The notes under the pieces were generated by a model. It did no database searches, was not told the DNA's origin, and was given only the letters and a program-made list of their open reading frames with translations. Position numbers and translations under genes: made by a program. A stretch of DNA of 64,000 nucleotides from Undaria pinnatifida (Eukaryota; Sar; Phaeophyceae; Laminariales; Alariaceae): assembly GCA_012845835.1 (NCBI GenBank), contig JABAKD010000023.1, forward strand, positions 1,847,343-1,911,342, given 5' to 3'. Shown piece after piece: positions 1 to 9,773 of the stretch; positions within the stretch are counted from its first letter, which is position 1, and the number at the start of each line of letters is the position of its first letter.

Positions 1-600
1 ACACCACTTTCAAGACGTGTTAGTTCGTGGGTGGATGGCTTTGTCGGTGGGTGCGGGGAACTTGTGGCACAATCTGTGGGTTACTATTATCGGGCCTGTG
101 GGAGATGGCCCTTCTACTTTGTTTTTGATCCACACCTGGTACTACAGCGTTAAATGTTTTTTCACCCCTATACCTGCCGGCGAAAGCACACTACGGGAGT
201 ACTACTAACCCAGTAATATTTCGGCTGTTTAATGGATGTCCTCGCGGAAAGAGTAGCTTTTCGTCGTTAGCCGTCAACTCTGTTACGTACGTACGCAGGC
301 ATCATATATATATACCAGGTGGTATTTGGCAATATGCATCTTATAATTAGCGATGTCAGAAAACAATGGTATCTACATGATTGTACCTATCGATTGAAAT
401 ATTCTATCTTTCGATCCATGTACAATAACAAATTATGAAGCTTTTAACACGTTGTTTACTACACCTAAAAACTGGGTTGCATACTACATGTAACATGAAA
501 CCTTCAAGAAAAAAAAACATTACCAGGCGGGTGATTTAATGGGGTGTCTTCTTGCTGCAACCGTCAAATTAGTCCCCTTCAAGGATTTATATTTTCCGCG
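1..600. other. No recognisable gene
   Basis: AT-rich sequence with a short TA run near 305-315 and no ORF that resembles a protein. I see no repeat shared with the rest of the window. Confidence 0.5.
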
Positions 601-604
601 CACG

Positions 605-1110
605 TATTGAAAAGCTCGCCCCCCCGCCCCCCCCCCCCCCCCCCCCCCCCCCCTCCCCCGATCCCTCTTGTCTAAACGCACCACCTGAAATCAAAATCTG
701 CCAAAGTAGTAAACACACCAGCCAGCTGATATCATCTCATTATCCATCTAGCCATCCATGCCGTAGCTCCAACTCATCTCCCCCCCCCCCTTTGTTCCCT
801 GCCCAGTTCGTTCAAACGCCCCACTTACAATCGAAATCGGCCAGAGTAATAAACACTAATAATCCATTGATATCACGTCATTATATTTATAGCCATCCAT
901 GACGTAGCTTTCATTCATCCCCCCTCCCCCTCTCCAACGCCCCCTCCTTCCCGACACCCCGCACGATCGCCTAGACCCAGCACCGCATGTATAGTAGGCC
1001 CGTACATATATGATTAACACGCGCGATCGAAAGATCACAAACAATGTTGCGAACATCAGCAGTGTCAACAAAATCCTTGATTTAAATATCATATGTGGCC
1101 TAAACCTCTC
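605..1110 (+). repeat. R1 dispersed repeat, copy 1 (poly-C rich)
   Basis: Begins with a nearly pure C tract (about 617-655). Two related blocks of about 100 bp follow (672-770 and 813-912), each running from an 'AAACGC-CCAC' motif to a 'CCATCCATG-CGTAGCT' motif. The part 917-1011 resembles 2178-2275, and 1015-1085 ('ACGCGCGATCG... GACAAAA... TTGATTT') resembles the end of the copies at 2660-2740 and 62125-62190. It is therefore one member of a dispersed family that also occurs at 2047-2765, 26625-27125 (inverted), 27225-27900 (inverted) and 61660-62225. I see no coding capacity, terminal inverted repeat or tRNA-like head, so the class is unknown. Confidence 0.6.
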
Positions 1111-1137
1111 GAAAACCCTTTGCCCCCCCGCCTCCCC

Positions 1138-2046
<909 letters not shown>

Positions 2047-2765
2047 GTTCCCATCGTTTCCTCTTGCATAAACGCCCCACCTGCTATCGAAATCCGCCAG
2101 AGTAATAAACACTTCCACGCCCTGGATATCGCTTCGTTATCGTTTCAGAGCCGTCCATGCCGCGGCCGCAATTCCCACCCACCCCCGTCCCCAACGCCCC
2201 CTCCTTCACCGAACACCCGCACCATCGCCAAGACCTAGCACCCCGCGTATAGCCAACCCCTACATCTATGCGACCTAAAGCCCTCCCCTCCCGCCCCCCG
2301 CCCCCCCCCCCCGCCACATTCCCCCTCCCCCACAATAAATATATATAGTTTCCACGCACAAATAGACCTGCCCCACCCGTGCCGTTACCCCCTTCCCCTC
2401 CTCCCGCCCCCCTTTTGATCAAAATCAGGCCCCCACGTCCTCCAAAACTCCGCCCTCCCCTCACCCGATATTCGACTTACAGGATTCACTTGATAAACTG
2501 ATGCATTTCCTTCCACAGCTGTCAGATTTTGTCCCTCTCAGAAACAGGTTTTATAGTTTCCGCACACAGACTGCCTAACTTCACCCTGTTGACCGTGGTA
2601 GCTACACTGTAGTTGCAAGGGGAGTCGCCGACCTATATCCTTAATGAGGACACACAACCCGTAATACGCGCGATCGGAGTATCACACACAGCTTGCAAAG
2701 ATGAGTTTCGACAAAAATATTTGATTTCACAGCTGGAGTGTATTTTAATCTATATAATATTATAT
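2047..2765 (+). repeat. R1 dispersed repeat, copy 2
   Basis: The fullest copy of the R1 family. It starts with the 100-bp block seen at 672 and 813, passes through C-rich DNA (2176-2320), a TATATATAG motif with 'TTTCCACGCACA', and a second C-rich stretch. It continues through 'GATATTCGACTTACAGGATT', 'TGTTGACC', 'GGGGAGTCGCCGAC' and 'ACGCGCGATCGGAGTATCAC' to an end near 'ACAGCTGGAGTGTATT'. The region 61660-62225 matches it in the same orientation, and 26625-27900 holds two inverted copies. No protein is recognisable. Confidence 0.75.
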
Positions 2766-3426
2766 CAGGGCTACTGTAGTATCACGATCAATAACAAGGT
2801 CGGTTCCACCGACCCTTCAAAAGTATGATGCTTCAGGAATCGCGATACCTTGGCAACGCGCGTCCGTGCAGAAACCTTCGACCGCATTTTTTCAGCCGAC
2901 GAGGGGGTGTCTGTCGGTACCAGCCCCGGACGCGAAATTCCCCTTCCAGGTTTTTCAAGAATACGATGCAAAGTAAGGTGTTGCTCATCGGCTGATGTTA
3001 TGCAGTGTTTAACAAGAACTGGTTATACCCGTGGCCCCAGCGGCGTATCAGGTTATCCTCGAGCCAGGTAAATATCATTTTCGTTTGTTCGAATCCCCCA
3101 GAGAGCATACTTGAATAGATTTCGTGTGGACGCTTTGTTGCTTAAGTAGCGTCCGGTACAGACTGACGGGAACCTGGGAGCCTTAGTGACATGTTCAAGT
3201 GCATAGTCAGGCTGTTCATCCGCTGAAAAACTGGTGGACGTCAGTCATCTGCGGCAAACATCTAGGTGAATATTTACTGATGAAGGAGTTTACCATGCGA
3301 ATTAACAGAAGTGAAAAGGAGTGCGGCCCAACAAAAACGACAATGACATGCCGTGGATGGGATACAAGCAGTCATATTGGAGCGACGATAACAAGTCAGG
3401 AAACACGAGATGGACTGGATATACAC
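2766..3426. other. Mostly unassigned sequence with one SINE-like segment
   Basis: I see no gene here. A tRNA-like segment at 3018-3108 is listed separately. The remainder contains only short ORFs without recognisable motifs. Confidence 0.4.
3018..3108 (+). repeat. tRNA-derived SINE-like segment
   Basis: Contains an A-box-like stretch 'GGCGTATCAGGTTATCC' and a B-box-like 'TTGTTCGAATCCCCC' about 45 bp downstream, the arrangement of an internal RNA polymerase III promoter. A related segment lies inverted at 7545-7625. The strand cannot be folded by eye into a clean tRNA cloverleaf (no matching 7-bp acceptor stem), so a tRNA-derived retroposon fits better than a functional tRNA gene. Confidence 0.4.
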
Positions 3427-3912
3427 GGCTGCTGTGCACTGCTTTATAACAAGGGAAGTACAATGAGCATACCACAACATGCCGATCATTCTCACTAGTA
3501 ACCTTCTGCTGTGCACTGCCTATACATGGGAAGTACCAACATGAGTGCACCAAAAAATGCTGATCATACCATAACATGCTGATGATGCTCACTAGTCGCT
3601 GCTGCCGGGCACTGCCTACAAAAGGGAAGTACCATGAGTAGCCTATACCACAACATTCCGACGATGATCACTAGCCACGCTCACAACTCGTCGGCTCACA
3701 AGTCAAGCTCGCAACTGGGTGATTCATGATGAGTAGCGTACTTCCAACTTACCGACTCTGCGACGGGATGGACTGGGTATACACTGCTGCTGTGCACTGC
3801 CTATACAAAGGAAGTACCATGAGTATACAACAACATGGTGATAATGCTCACTAGTCACTGCTGCTGTTCACTGCCTGTACAAGGGAGTCCCATGAGTATA
3901 CCACTACAGTAA
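3427..3912 (+). repeat. Minisatellite array, left part
   Basis: Irregular tandem array of two unit types. Unit A (about 73-78 bp) runs 'CTGCTGTGCACTGCC... GGGAAGTACCATGAG... CATGCTGATGATGCTCACTAGT'. Unit B (about 105 bp) carries 'CACGCTCACAACTCGTCGG', 'TCCATGATGAGT' and 'GACGGGATGGACT'. The order is roughly A-A-A-B-A-A up to the transposon at 3913. The same array resumes at 4755. Confidence 0.85.
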
Positions 3913-4754
3913 CGGCTACGGTTTAAGATAACTTTTTGAGAGATGGTACGGATTTACGAAAGAGAGAAATTGGCTGGTACCAATCAAAATCGATTTAAGA
4001 GAGAATTCCTATTGCTTCCGAGATTATCTCTTAAATCGAACTATTTGGAAACCACGTGGACACACACATCACACACACAGATTGCGTTCAGGCTGACAGG
4101 TCGCGAGGGAAGCGTTAGTTTCTTGGGTTTGTGTTATTTGTAGGGCGAGTGATGTCTTCATAATGTGAAGTTATTTTTTTTCGTTGACTCGTGTTTTGTC
4201 GGGGGTTCAAATTGATGGGATGAGAGGTTGAGGGTGTTGTGTTGAGGGTACGGTGGGAGGAAGGGGTGCAGCGTGTAAACGGGTGCGTGTTTATTGAGTG
4301 CTGGTGCATTCGTAGCCTCGTGTTGTCCTTCTAGAAGAGGTGCGAGCAAAAAACACACCAATAAACAACAACAAAACCACTACTGTACAGACTTTGCGTG
4401 TCCACGTGCAAAATGTGCATCGCATGACACGACGATGATTTATCTTCCAAGGGCAGATCCACCAAAAGCACACCACGTACTTAGGTCCACGTGCTCGCCA
4501 ACCAAGAGAATGAGCGGTGTTTGGACTTAGCCCGACGTGGTAAAACTTGCTGCGTTACGCGACATTGAATTATACACTCTACGCGACCTCCTACGCCATA
4601 TAGTTCGGACAAGAGCATCTCTCTCTGGCGCGCTTTCGATTTGGCTACGGTATAAGAGAATATTCTCTTATACCGTAGCCGAGACGGTACGAGAGAAAGC
4701 CGGATTTAAGGGAGAGAATTTGGCTTGTACCGACCCTCTCTTAAACCGTAGCCG
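3913..4754. mobile_element. Inverted-repeat DNA transposon (MITE or foldback-like) inserted in the minisatellite
   Basis: The two ends carry a perfect 16-bp terminal inverted repeat: CGGCTACGGTTTAAGA at 3913-3928 and its complement at 4739-4754. Sub-terminal sequences also pair: the 'CGATTTAAGAGAGAATT'/'TCTCTTAAATCG' block near 3990-4040, and the 'GGTAC' and 'TTTAAG' blocks near the right end. A perfect palindrome at 4643-4680 has the same GGCTACGG start as the termini, as if a second element end had inserted or recombined there. It interrupts the minisatellite, which continues on both sides. Short ORFs inside (for example 4537-4770) resemble no transposase, so the element is probably non-autonomous. 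No clear target-site duplication is visible. Confidence 0.8.
4643..4680. repeat. Perfect 38-bp palindrome
   Basis: Reads GGCTACGGTATAAGAGAA-TA-TTCTCTTATACCGTAGCC. Every base pairs, with no loop. Its half-site resembles the terminal inverted repeat of the surrounding transposon, which suggests two element ends joined head to head. Confidence 0.95.
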
Positions 4755-5222
4755 CTGCTGTACATGCTGATAATATTATAACATGCTGAAGATGCTTACT
4801 AGTCACTGCTGCGGTGCACTATCTATACAAGGGAAGTACCATGAGTACACCACATCATGCTGATGATGCTCACTAGTCATGCTCACAATTCGTCGGCTCA
4901 CAAGTCATGATCGCAACACGGTGATTTTCCATGATGATTGCTGAACTTCTAGTTCATCGACTCTGTGACCGGATGGACTCGATGAGCACCGCAGCTGTGC
5001 GCTGCCTACATACGAAAGTACCATGAGTATACCACAACATGCTGATGATGCTCACTAGTCACTGCTGATGTACTCTGCCTATACAAGGGAAGTACCATGG
5101 ATACACCACAACATGCTGATGATGCTCACTTGTCACGCTCACAACTCGTCGGCTCACAAGTCATGCTCACAACTCGGTGACTCTCCATGATGAGTGGTGT
5201 ACTTTCAATTCATCGACTGTTC
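4755..5222 (+). repeat. Minisatellite array, right part
   Basis: Continues the two-unit array of 3427-3912 after the transposon, in the order A-A-B-A-A-B. It ends near 5220 with 'TTCAATTCATCGACTG', the unit B terminus. Confidence 0.85.
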
Positions 5223-5689
5223 ATATGACCTGACTTAGTAACCTAGTGCAGACAGCCATTGTAGTTAACATGTGATAAAAAATGTATTCCCCATGCAGGG
5301 AAATAACTTCGCAAATTATGCATGACGAGCATGACTCAGCAATATAGGTTGTATCATCTGAAGATTAATATTTTGTGCGATCAGTTACTGAAATTCTTGG
5401 TACCAGAATTAAACTAAAATAACGAGAGAGCGGAAATACGGGAACGTATAAAAAGAAAAATTGTGTTCACGCGCACCAGGTACATGATATCTGTAGCTAA
5501 AATGTTAGAGTGAATGTGTATCAATTTGTAACAGTGGGTTCAAGTTTCAGTGTCACGTGTGTTTGTTTCTGTTGTAGTGGGACTTTTACATCATGTCCAT
5601 CAGATCATTTTTATTGTCTTCACACTACAGAAGTAGACCAAAACCCGCTATTATAGTGCAAAATACAAAAAAAAAAACACCCACAGGTA
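5223..5689. other. No recognisable gene
   Basis: AT-rich sequence with short ORFs only. None shows a domain or plausible splice signals. Confidence 0.4.
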
Positions 5690-6090
5690 TGGAAAACGGA
5701 ACTGCGCACTTACCCACAATCGCCAACAAACCTGACCAAGCCATCCATCCGAAAACCATGTACAATACATATGATAGAGTAGTTAAAGTGGAAACTACAG
5801 AAGTAATTGTATGAAATAGATATAGTGTTAGATATAAGAGTACAAAATTTTCCAGCAAAAAGTAAAAATACCAACACCAATCGGTAGAGTGGAAAAATAA
5901 ATAAATATATTTGTACAACCCTGACCAAGGCATTCATCGGCAAACCATTTTCACAACGCGCCTGGTATGATAAGAGTCGTAAATTATAAACTACAGAAGT
6001 GATTCTATTGAATAGACACGGTGTTAGATCTAGTACAAATGTCCCGACCAAAAAGTAAAAAATACCAACATCAATCGTTATAGTGGAGAA
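5690..6090. repeat. Two-copy tandem repeat, period about 189 bp
   Basis: The block 'CCTGACCAAG... ATCCAT' at 5731 recurs at 5920. 'ACTACAGAAGT', 'TAGA-A-GGTGTTAGAT', 'AAAAAGTAAAAATACCAACA' and 'AATCG-TA-AGTGGA' recur at the same spacing. The copies are diverged. Reading frames through the repeat are not conserved, so it is not coding. Confidence 0.65.
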
Positions 6091-6149
6091 AAAGACATTT
6101 TTTTTTCCTTCACAAAAACGTAGGACCCGTTCCATTGAGAAAAAAAATA

Positions 6150-6772
6150 CCCATAGAGTACAAAGGCTCCGCATGCGTGCCGGCATACACGCCGGCACAA
6201 ATGCTTCGGGTAGGGCAGGGCAGCACTTCTAAATGTTCGATTCCATACTTGGTACAGTAAAAAAAGTCACCACACAAAATCATGGTCTGCACGTACAGTA
6301 TGCAAGGTAATGCCAATAGTTCGGTCTAGACTAACAATCATAACAACGTACTACTAATAATAGCCACCGTTTGTTATGTGAATCTGATTCAAAGCTTTAG
6401 TCATCAAATATCGATCCAACAAATAAATGCACACGCCGACTGACCCTTTAGTCTGGCGACGAAACGTGTCGAGTGCGGTTCTTATGGAAGTTATACTCGA
6501 TGAAGCATCCGGGTTCAGTAGGATGACTGACGATGTCCGCTGCGTGTGATAATAGAAGTTGTACATGGACCTTTTCGCAATATACAACAGCAGTCAGTCC
6601 AGGTCGAGTCGATCGGTGCAACTGGCTTTCGCAACATTTCACTACAGCGGCAGTAGTACACTTTACTTTTTTCTCTTTCCCATCCAATATATTGTGATGT
6701 TCGAATTACTCTCGGCCCGCCAACGCAGTAGTATGACTTAGATCCGGGGTAAAATAGCGGGCTCCCCTCTTC
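6150..6772 (+). repeat. R2 repeat, left arm of a large inverted repeat
   Basis: Starts 'GGCTCCGCATGCGTGCCGGC', followed by a second CCGGC hairpin half and 'GCTTCGGGTAGGGCAGGGCA'. It ends in 'GATCCGGGG... GCGGGCTCCCCTC'. The whole arm pairs with 7743-8350 in opposite orientation with many substitutions but few large gaps. Fragments of the same family occur at 55685-55870 and 56515-56705. Confidence 0.85.
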
Positions 6773-7742
6773 CCTACCCTCTACGGCACTTGCCATAATT
6801 TTTATCGCGAGATGAATTCAGCATTTCCTTTCCTCGTCGATTCGGGTCGATTTGTACCTACCCACGCTGTTACTGAAAAAAAAATCCCTCACGTACTTCG
6901 GTAGGGATCATAGCAGTGCATTTGTTTATTGAATTCCGGTAGGCACACACATACATACATGGATACAGACGTGGCAAGCGCACGCGTGACTAAACAAGGA
7001 GAAGATAGTGGTGATTACGATTACTGCGCCAACATTGCGAGTGACTGCGTCCCCGGGGGCCTCGAGAGTTGCAAAATATACAAGTTCCTATTCCTGTTGT
7101 TAAGCTGCGCCTCACGTTGGTGGAGGAAAGTGGACAGTAGGATGGCGTGCTTTGATGTTGCTGTGGTCCCTGACTCCGATACTATGATTATTTGCCGGTC
7201 AAGTGCCATCGGTCGTGTGTTGGTACGTAACTGGCAAATAAGTTTGTGTTGCTTCGTGCGTGACGTGCTCCTTTTTTCTGCTGATTACTGATTTATTATT
7301 TATTTACGCGTTTTTCTTTTACTTTCTGCTGGCACACTTCTACTTTCCAGCGTCTGGAAATACAAGCCGTTGTCACCGGTGTCGTCCTTCGCCCCCCCCC
7401 TCCCCAGATATTTCCTTTAGTTGTTTTGCCGCATAGGGATCGGCACCCACTGATTGCGGATTTTTCATTGAGTGTTGCTAACTCACGCTCTCGAGCTTTC
7501 CGCAAGTTAATTAGTGCCCAAGACGAAAAAATGCACGAGTACGCACTCGGCGGGATTCAAACCTACGAAGCTGACCTATACCAGGGTCGAGGATATAACC
7601 TGATACGCCACCGGGGCAGTAGGTAGGTCGCCTTAGTTGTCTAGTGGGAATACACTGGAATACTACCACTATAAATACTAGCGTTGGTCATTCAGTTGAA
7701 TAACCACCGTCGTGAGCTTTGAATAACCACCGTCCTAAGGGG
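6773..7742. other. Spacer of the R2 inverted repeat
   Basis: The sequence 6773-6880 continues the R2 consensus as seen at 56575-56700 but has no partner in the right arm. The rest has only short ORFs. A block at 7460-7530 ('TAACTCACGCTCTCGAG-TTTCCGC') has an inverted relative at 8360-8405. A SINE-like segment is listed at 7545-7625. Confidence 0.45.
7545..7625 (-). repeat. tRNA-derived SINE-like segment
   Basis: On the minus strand it contains 'TGGCGTATCAGGTTATATCC' (A-box-like) and, about 35 bp on, 'GTAGGTTTGAATCCCGCC' (B-box-like). It matches the segment at 3018-3108 around 'CTCGAGGATAACCTGATACG'. This indicates a shared, RNA polymerase III-transcribed, tRNA-derived retroposon family. It is not convincing as a working tRNA. 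Confidence 0.45.
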
Positions 7743-8350
7743 AAGGGGGAGGGGAGCCCGCTATATGACCCCGGATCTAAGTTATGGTGCTGCATTGGAA
7801 AGGGAGGGTAATGCGAGCATCACAATAAGTGGGATGGGGAAAAAAAAAAATAATCAAGTGCATTACTGCTGCTGTAATAAGACAATATGCAAGCCAGTTG
7901 CACCGACCTCCTAGATCTGGACTGACCGCTGTTGTATAATGCAAAAAGGTACAACTTCTATAATCGCACGCCGCGGACATGGTCAGTCACCTTACTGGCG
8001 CCGGATGCTTGATCGAGTAAAACTATCATAAACAACGAATTCGACACGTTTCGTCTCCAGACCAAACGGTCAGTCGGCGTGTGCGCGGGCTTATCCAATC
8101 AAAATCAGATGAAGGAAGGTCGGAATCGGATTCACATAACAAACGGTGGCTACTATCTGTAGTACTTTGTTATGATTGCTACTATATATCGAACTCTTGG
8201 CATTACCTTGAACACTGTACGCGCAAACTATGACTGTGCGTGGTGACTTTTTATACTCTACTACCAGGTGTTGAATCGAATAATTCGAAGTGCTGCCCTG
8301 CCTTACCCGAAACATGAGTGCCGGCGTTTGCCGGCCCCCATGCGAAGCCC
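7743..8350 (-). repeat. R2 repeat, right arm of a large inverted repeat
   Basis: Inverted partner of 6150-6772. Shared landmarks read on the minus strand are 'GGGCTTCGCATG', a pair of GCCGGC motifs, 'TTTCGGGTAAGGCAGGGCAG', 'AGTCACCAC', 'AAGGTAATGCCAA', 'TAGCCACCGTTTGTTATGTG', 'CGAAACGTGTCGA' and 'TAGATCCGGGGTCA'. Arms of about 610 bp with a spacer of about 970 bp could form a long hairpin if transcribed. Confidence 0.85.
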
Positions 8351-9159
8351 TTGTATTACATCATAATTGACTCGCGGAGAGCGCGAGAGCGTGAGTTAGC
8401 AACCCTTGATAAGAAATAGACGAGCAGTGGGAATGCTGAACCGTATGCGCGATAAGAATGTAATGCAAGAACGGGGAGGAAGAAGGGATGACACCTGTTA
8501 TCACGGCTTGTCTAGAAGTTGGATAGAAAACGTGTGAAAAAAATATACGAGGGGTATATGTACCATGGTACACTGTACCTCGTATAGTCTATAGACTAGA
8601 CTATACGCGCAAGAAGCGAACTCGCGAACCCGCCAGCAAGCAATGATACACGTCACAGCGATCAACCACTACGTCGAGGTACGGCGTGGTTAGAAAACAA
8701 CAGTTCAGAGAACAACTCCAAAAAAATACTGGGTTGGTCAAAAGGCAAAGAAACAAAGTCTTACAGGGTGTTGTTTCTGCTGTGCCAGCACGGACGTTAT
8801 GTTGGAAAACGCCCCCGAGAATGAGCCTCACCTCTCTGCTCAGAAGGTGTGCCGACACGAAAGAGAGATGTGGAGGCGATGCCTGCAATTCGAGTGGTCT
8901 AGATTGGGCAGGTCCACCAAGTCGACCGTTCGTGGGAATGTCGTTTCAGATAGTACCGGGGCCACAGCGGTGGATGTAGGTGGAAGGGCTAGCCCCAGGG
9001 AGATTCTACCACCGTAAGAAGATGTACCCCACACGGCTGGAGTTGCGAGTTAAGAGGGCAACTTTTTTGTAGGGTCCCTCCCTCATTAATAATAAGACAT
9101 AATTTTTGGGAGTTGACATATTTGACGGAGGCGGTAAAAAATGGGTAAAAAGGAGGCAA
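8351..9159. other. Unassigned sequence left of the MULE
   Basis: Holds a perfect inverted repeat at 8581-8607 (10-bp arms CGTATAGTCT/AGACTATACG, 7-bp loop). A 72-codon plus-strand ORF at 8799-9017 has a charged composition ('HEREMWRRCLQFEWSRLGR') that looks protein-like but which I do not recognise. Nothing else is supportable. Confidence 0.4.
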
Positions 9160-9329
9160 CACGACGATCGTGCAAAGAAAAAGTGCACGACTCCAAAACG
9201 CCTCCTGAACCACACATCCAGAAACCTGAACCACACACCCAGAAACCCTTTTTCAAATCAGAAACACAGCGTGAGTACCAAGGCACGATTACCGCACGCA
9301 TCACAGCCCCCACACCGCCACAAGGGTCA
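9160..9329 (+). repeat. Left inverted repeat of the MULE
   Basis: Starts 'CACGACGATCGTGCAAAG' (itself containing the palindrome CACGATCGTG-like core) and ends 'CCACAAGGGTCA', where the last A is the A of a candidate start codon. It includes a 21-bp direct duplication ('GAACCACACATCCAGAAACCT' type). It matches the complement of 24338-24507 over all 170 positions with about six substitutions. By analogy with MuDR, it is expected to carry the transposase promoter and 5' leader. Confidence 0.8.
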
Positions 9330-9773
9330 TGTCTCTTTATGAACTGCTACACATTTGTGGAGCATATTACGAGGTTGACGATAGCCCCGATAGTGACATG
9401 GACGTGTGCGTAGGGGACGAGAACCCTCCCGCTCCCGCTCCCGCTCCCGCTTCTCCTGTGGGCAGTCAGTGCCTCTACTTCTGCTCTCCCTGCCGCGGTC
9501 CCTCCATACTCCTTGCCCCAAGAGGATCAAGCACAAGGGTCCGGTGACAATGCCGATCACCCTGTGGATGTTGACCTAGACTGTGGCCACTGTAGCCCTC
9601 ACAGCAGCAGCAGGAGTAGCAGTCAGAGCTTGGACGTTTCTGATGTGGATGGCGCAAGACCACTTCGTCAACCAGCAGACCCAGCAGAACGACCGACGCC
9701 GCGAACAACAACGAGCTCGGCGGGAGGCGGACGTGGCGAAGGTAGTCCTGAGGCCAGCGACCGCAGGCCAACG
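9329..9773 (+). CDS. Probable 5' exons of the MULE transposase
   Basis: The ATG at 9329 overlaps the inner end of the left inverted repeat and opens M-S-L-Y-E-L-L, followed by an acidic stretch ('DDSPDSDMD'). A 64-bp intron is plausible at 9406-9469: donor GTGCGT, pyrimidine-rich CCCGCT repeats, acceptor CAGTCAG. It joins phase 2 correctly to an open frame, 9470-9773, rich in Ser, Asp and Pro. This ends at a strong donor (ACG|GTGAGTA). No domain is recognisable. The next exon must change phase before 10776, so at least one further exon or an error is implied in 9774-10765. Confidence 0.35.

Noticed and set aside
3018-3108. Functional tRNA gene
   Set aside because: A and B boxes are present but there is no complete cloverleaf or matching acceptor stem; a SINE head is more likely.
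3427-5222. CRISPR-like array
   Set aside because: Units are variable, adjoining and eukaryotic in context. There are no constant short repeats with unique spacers and no cas genes.
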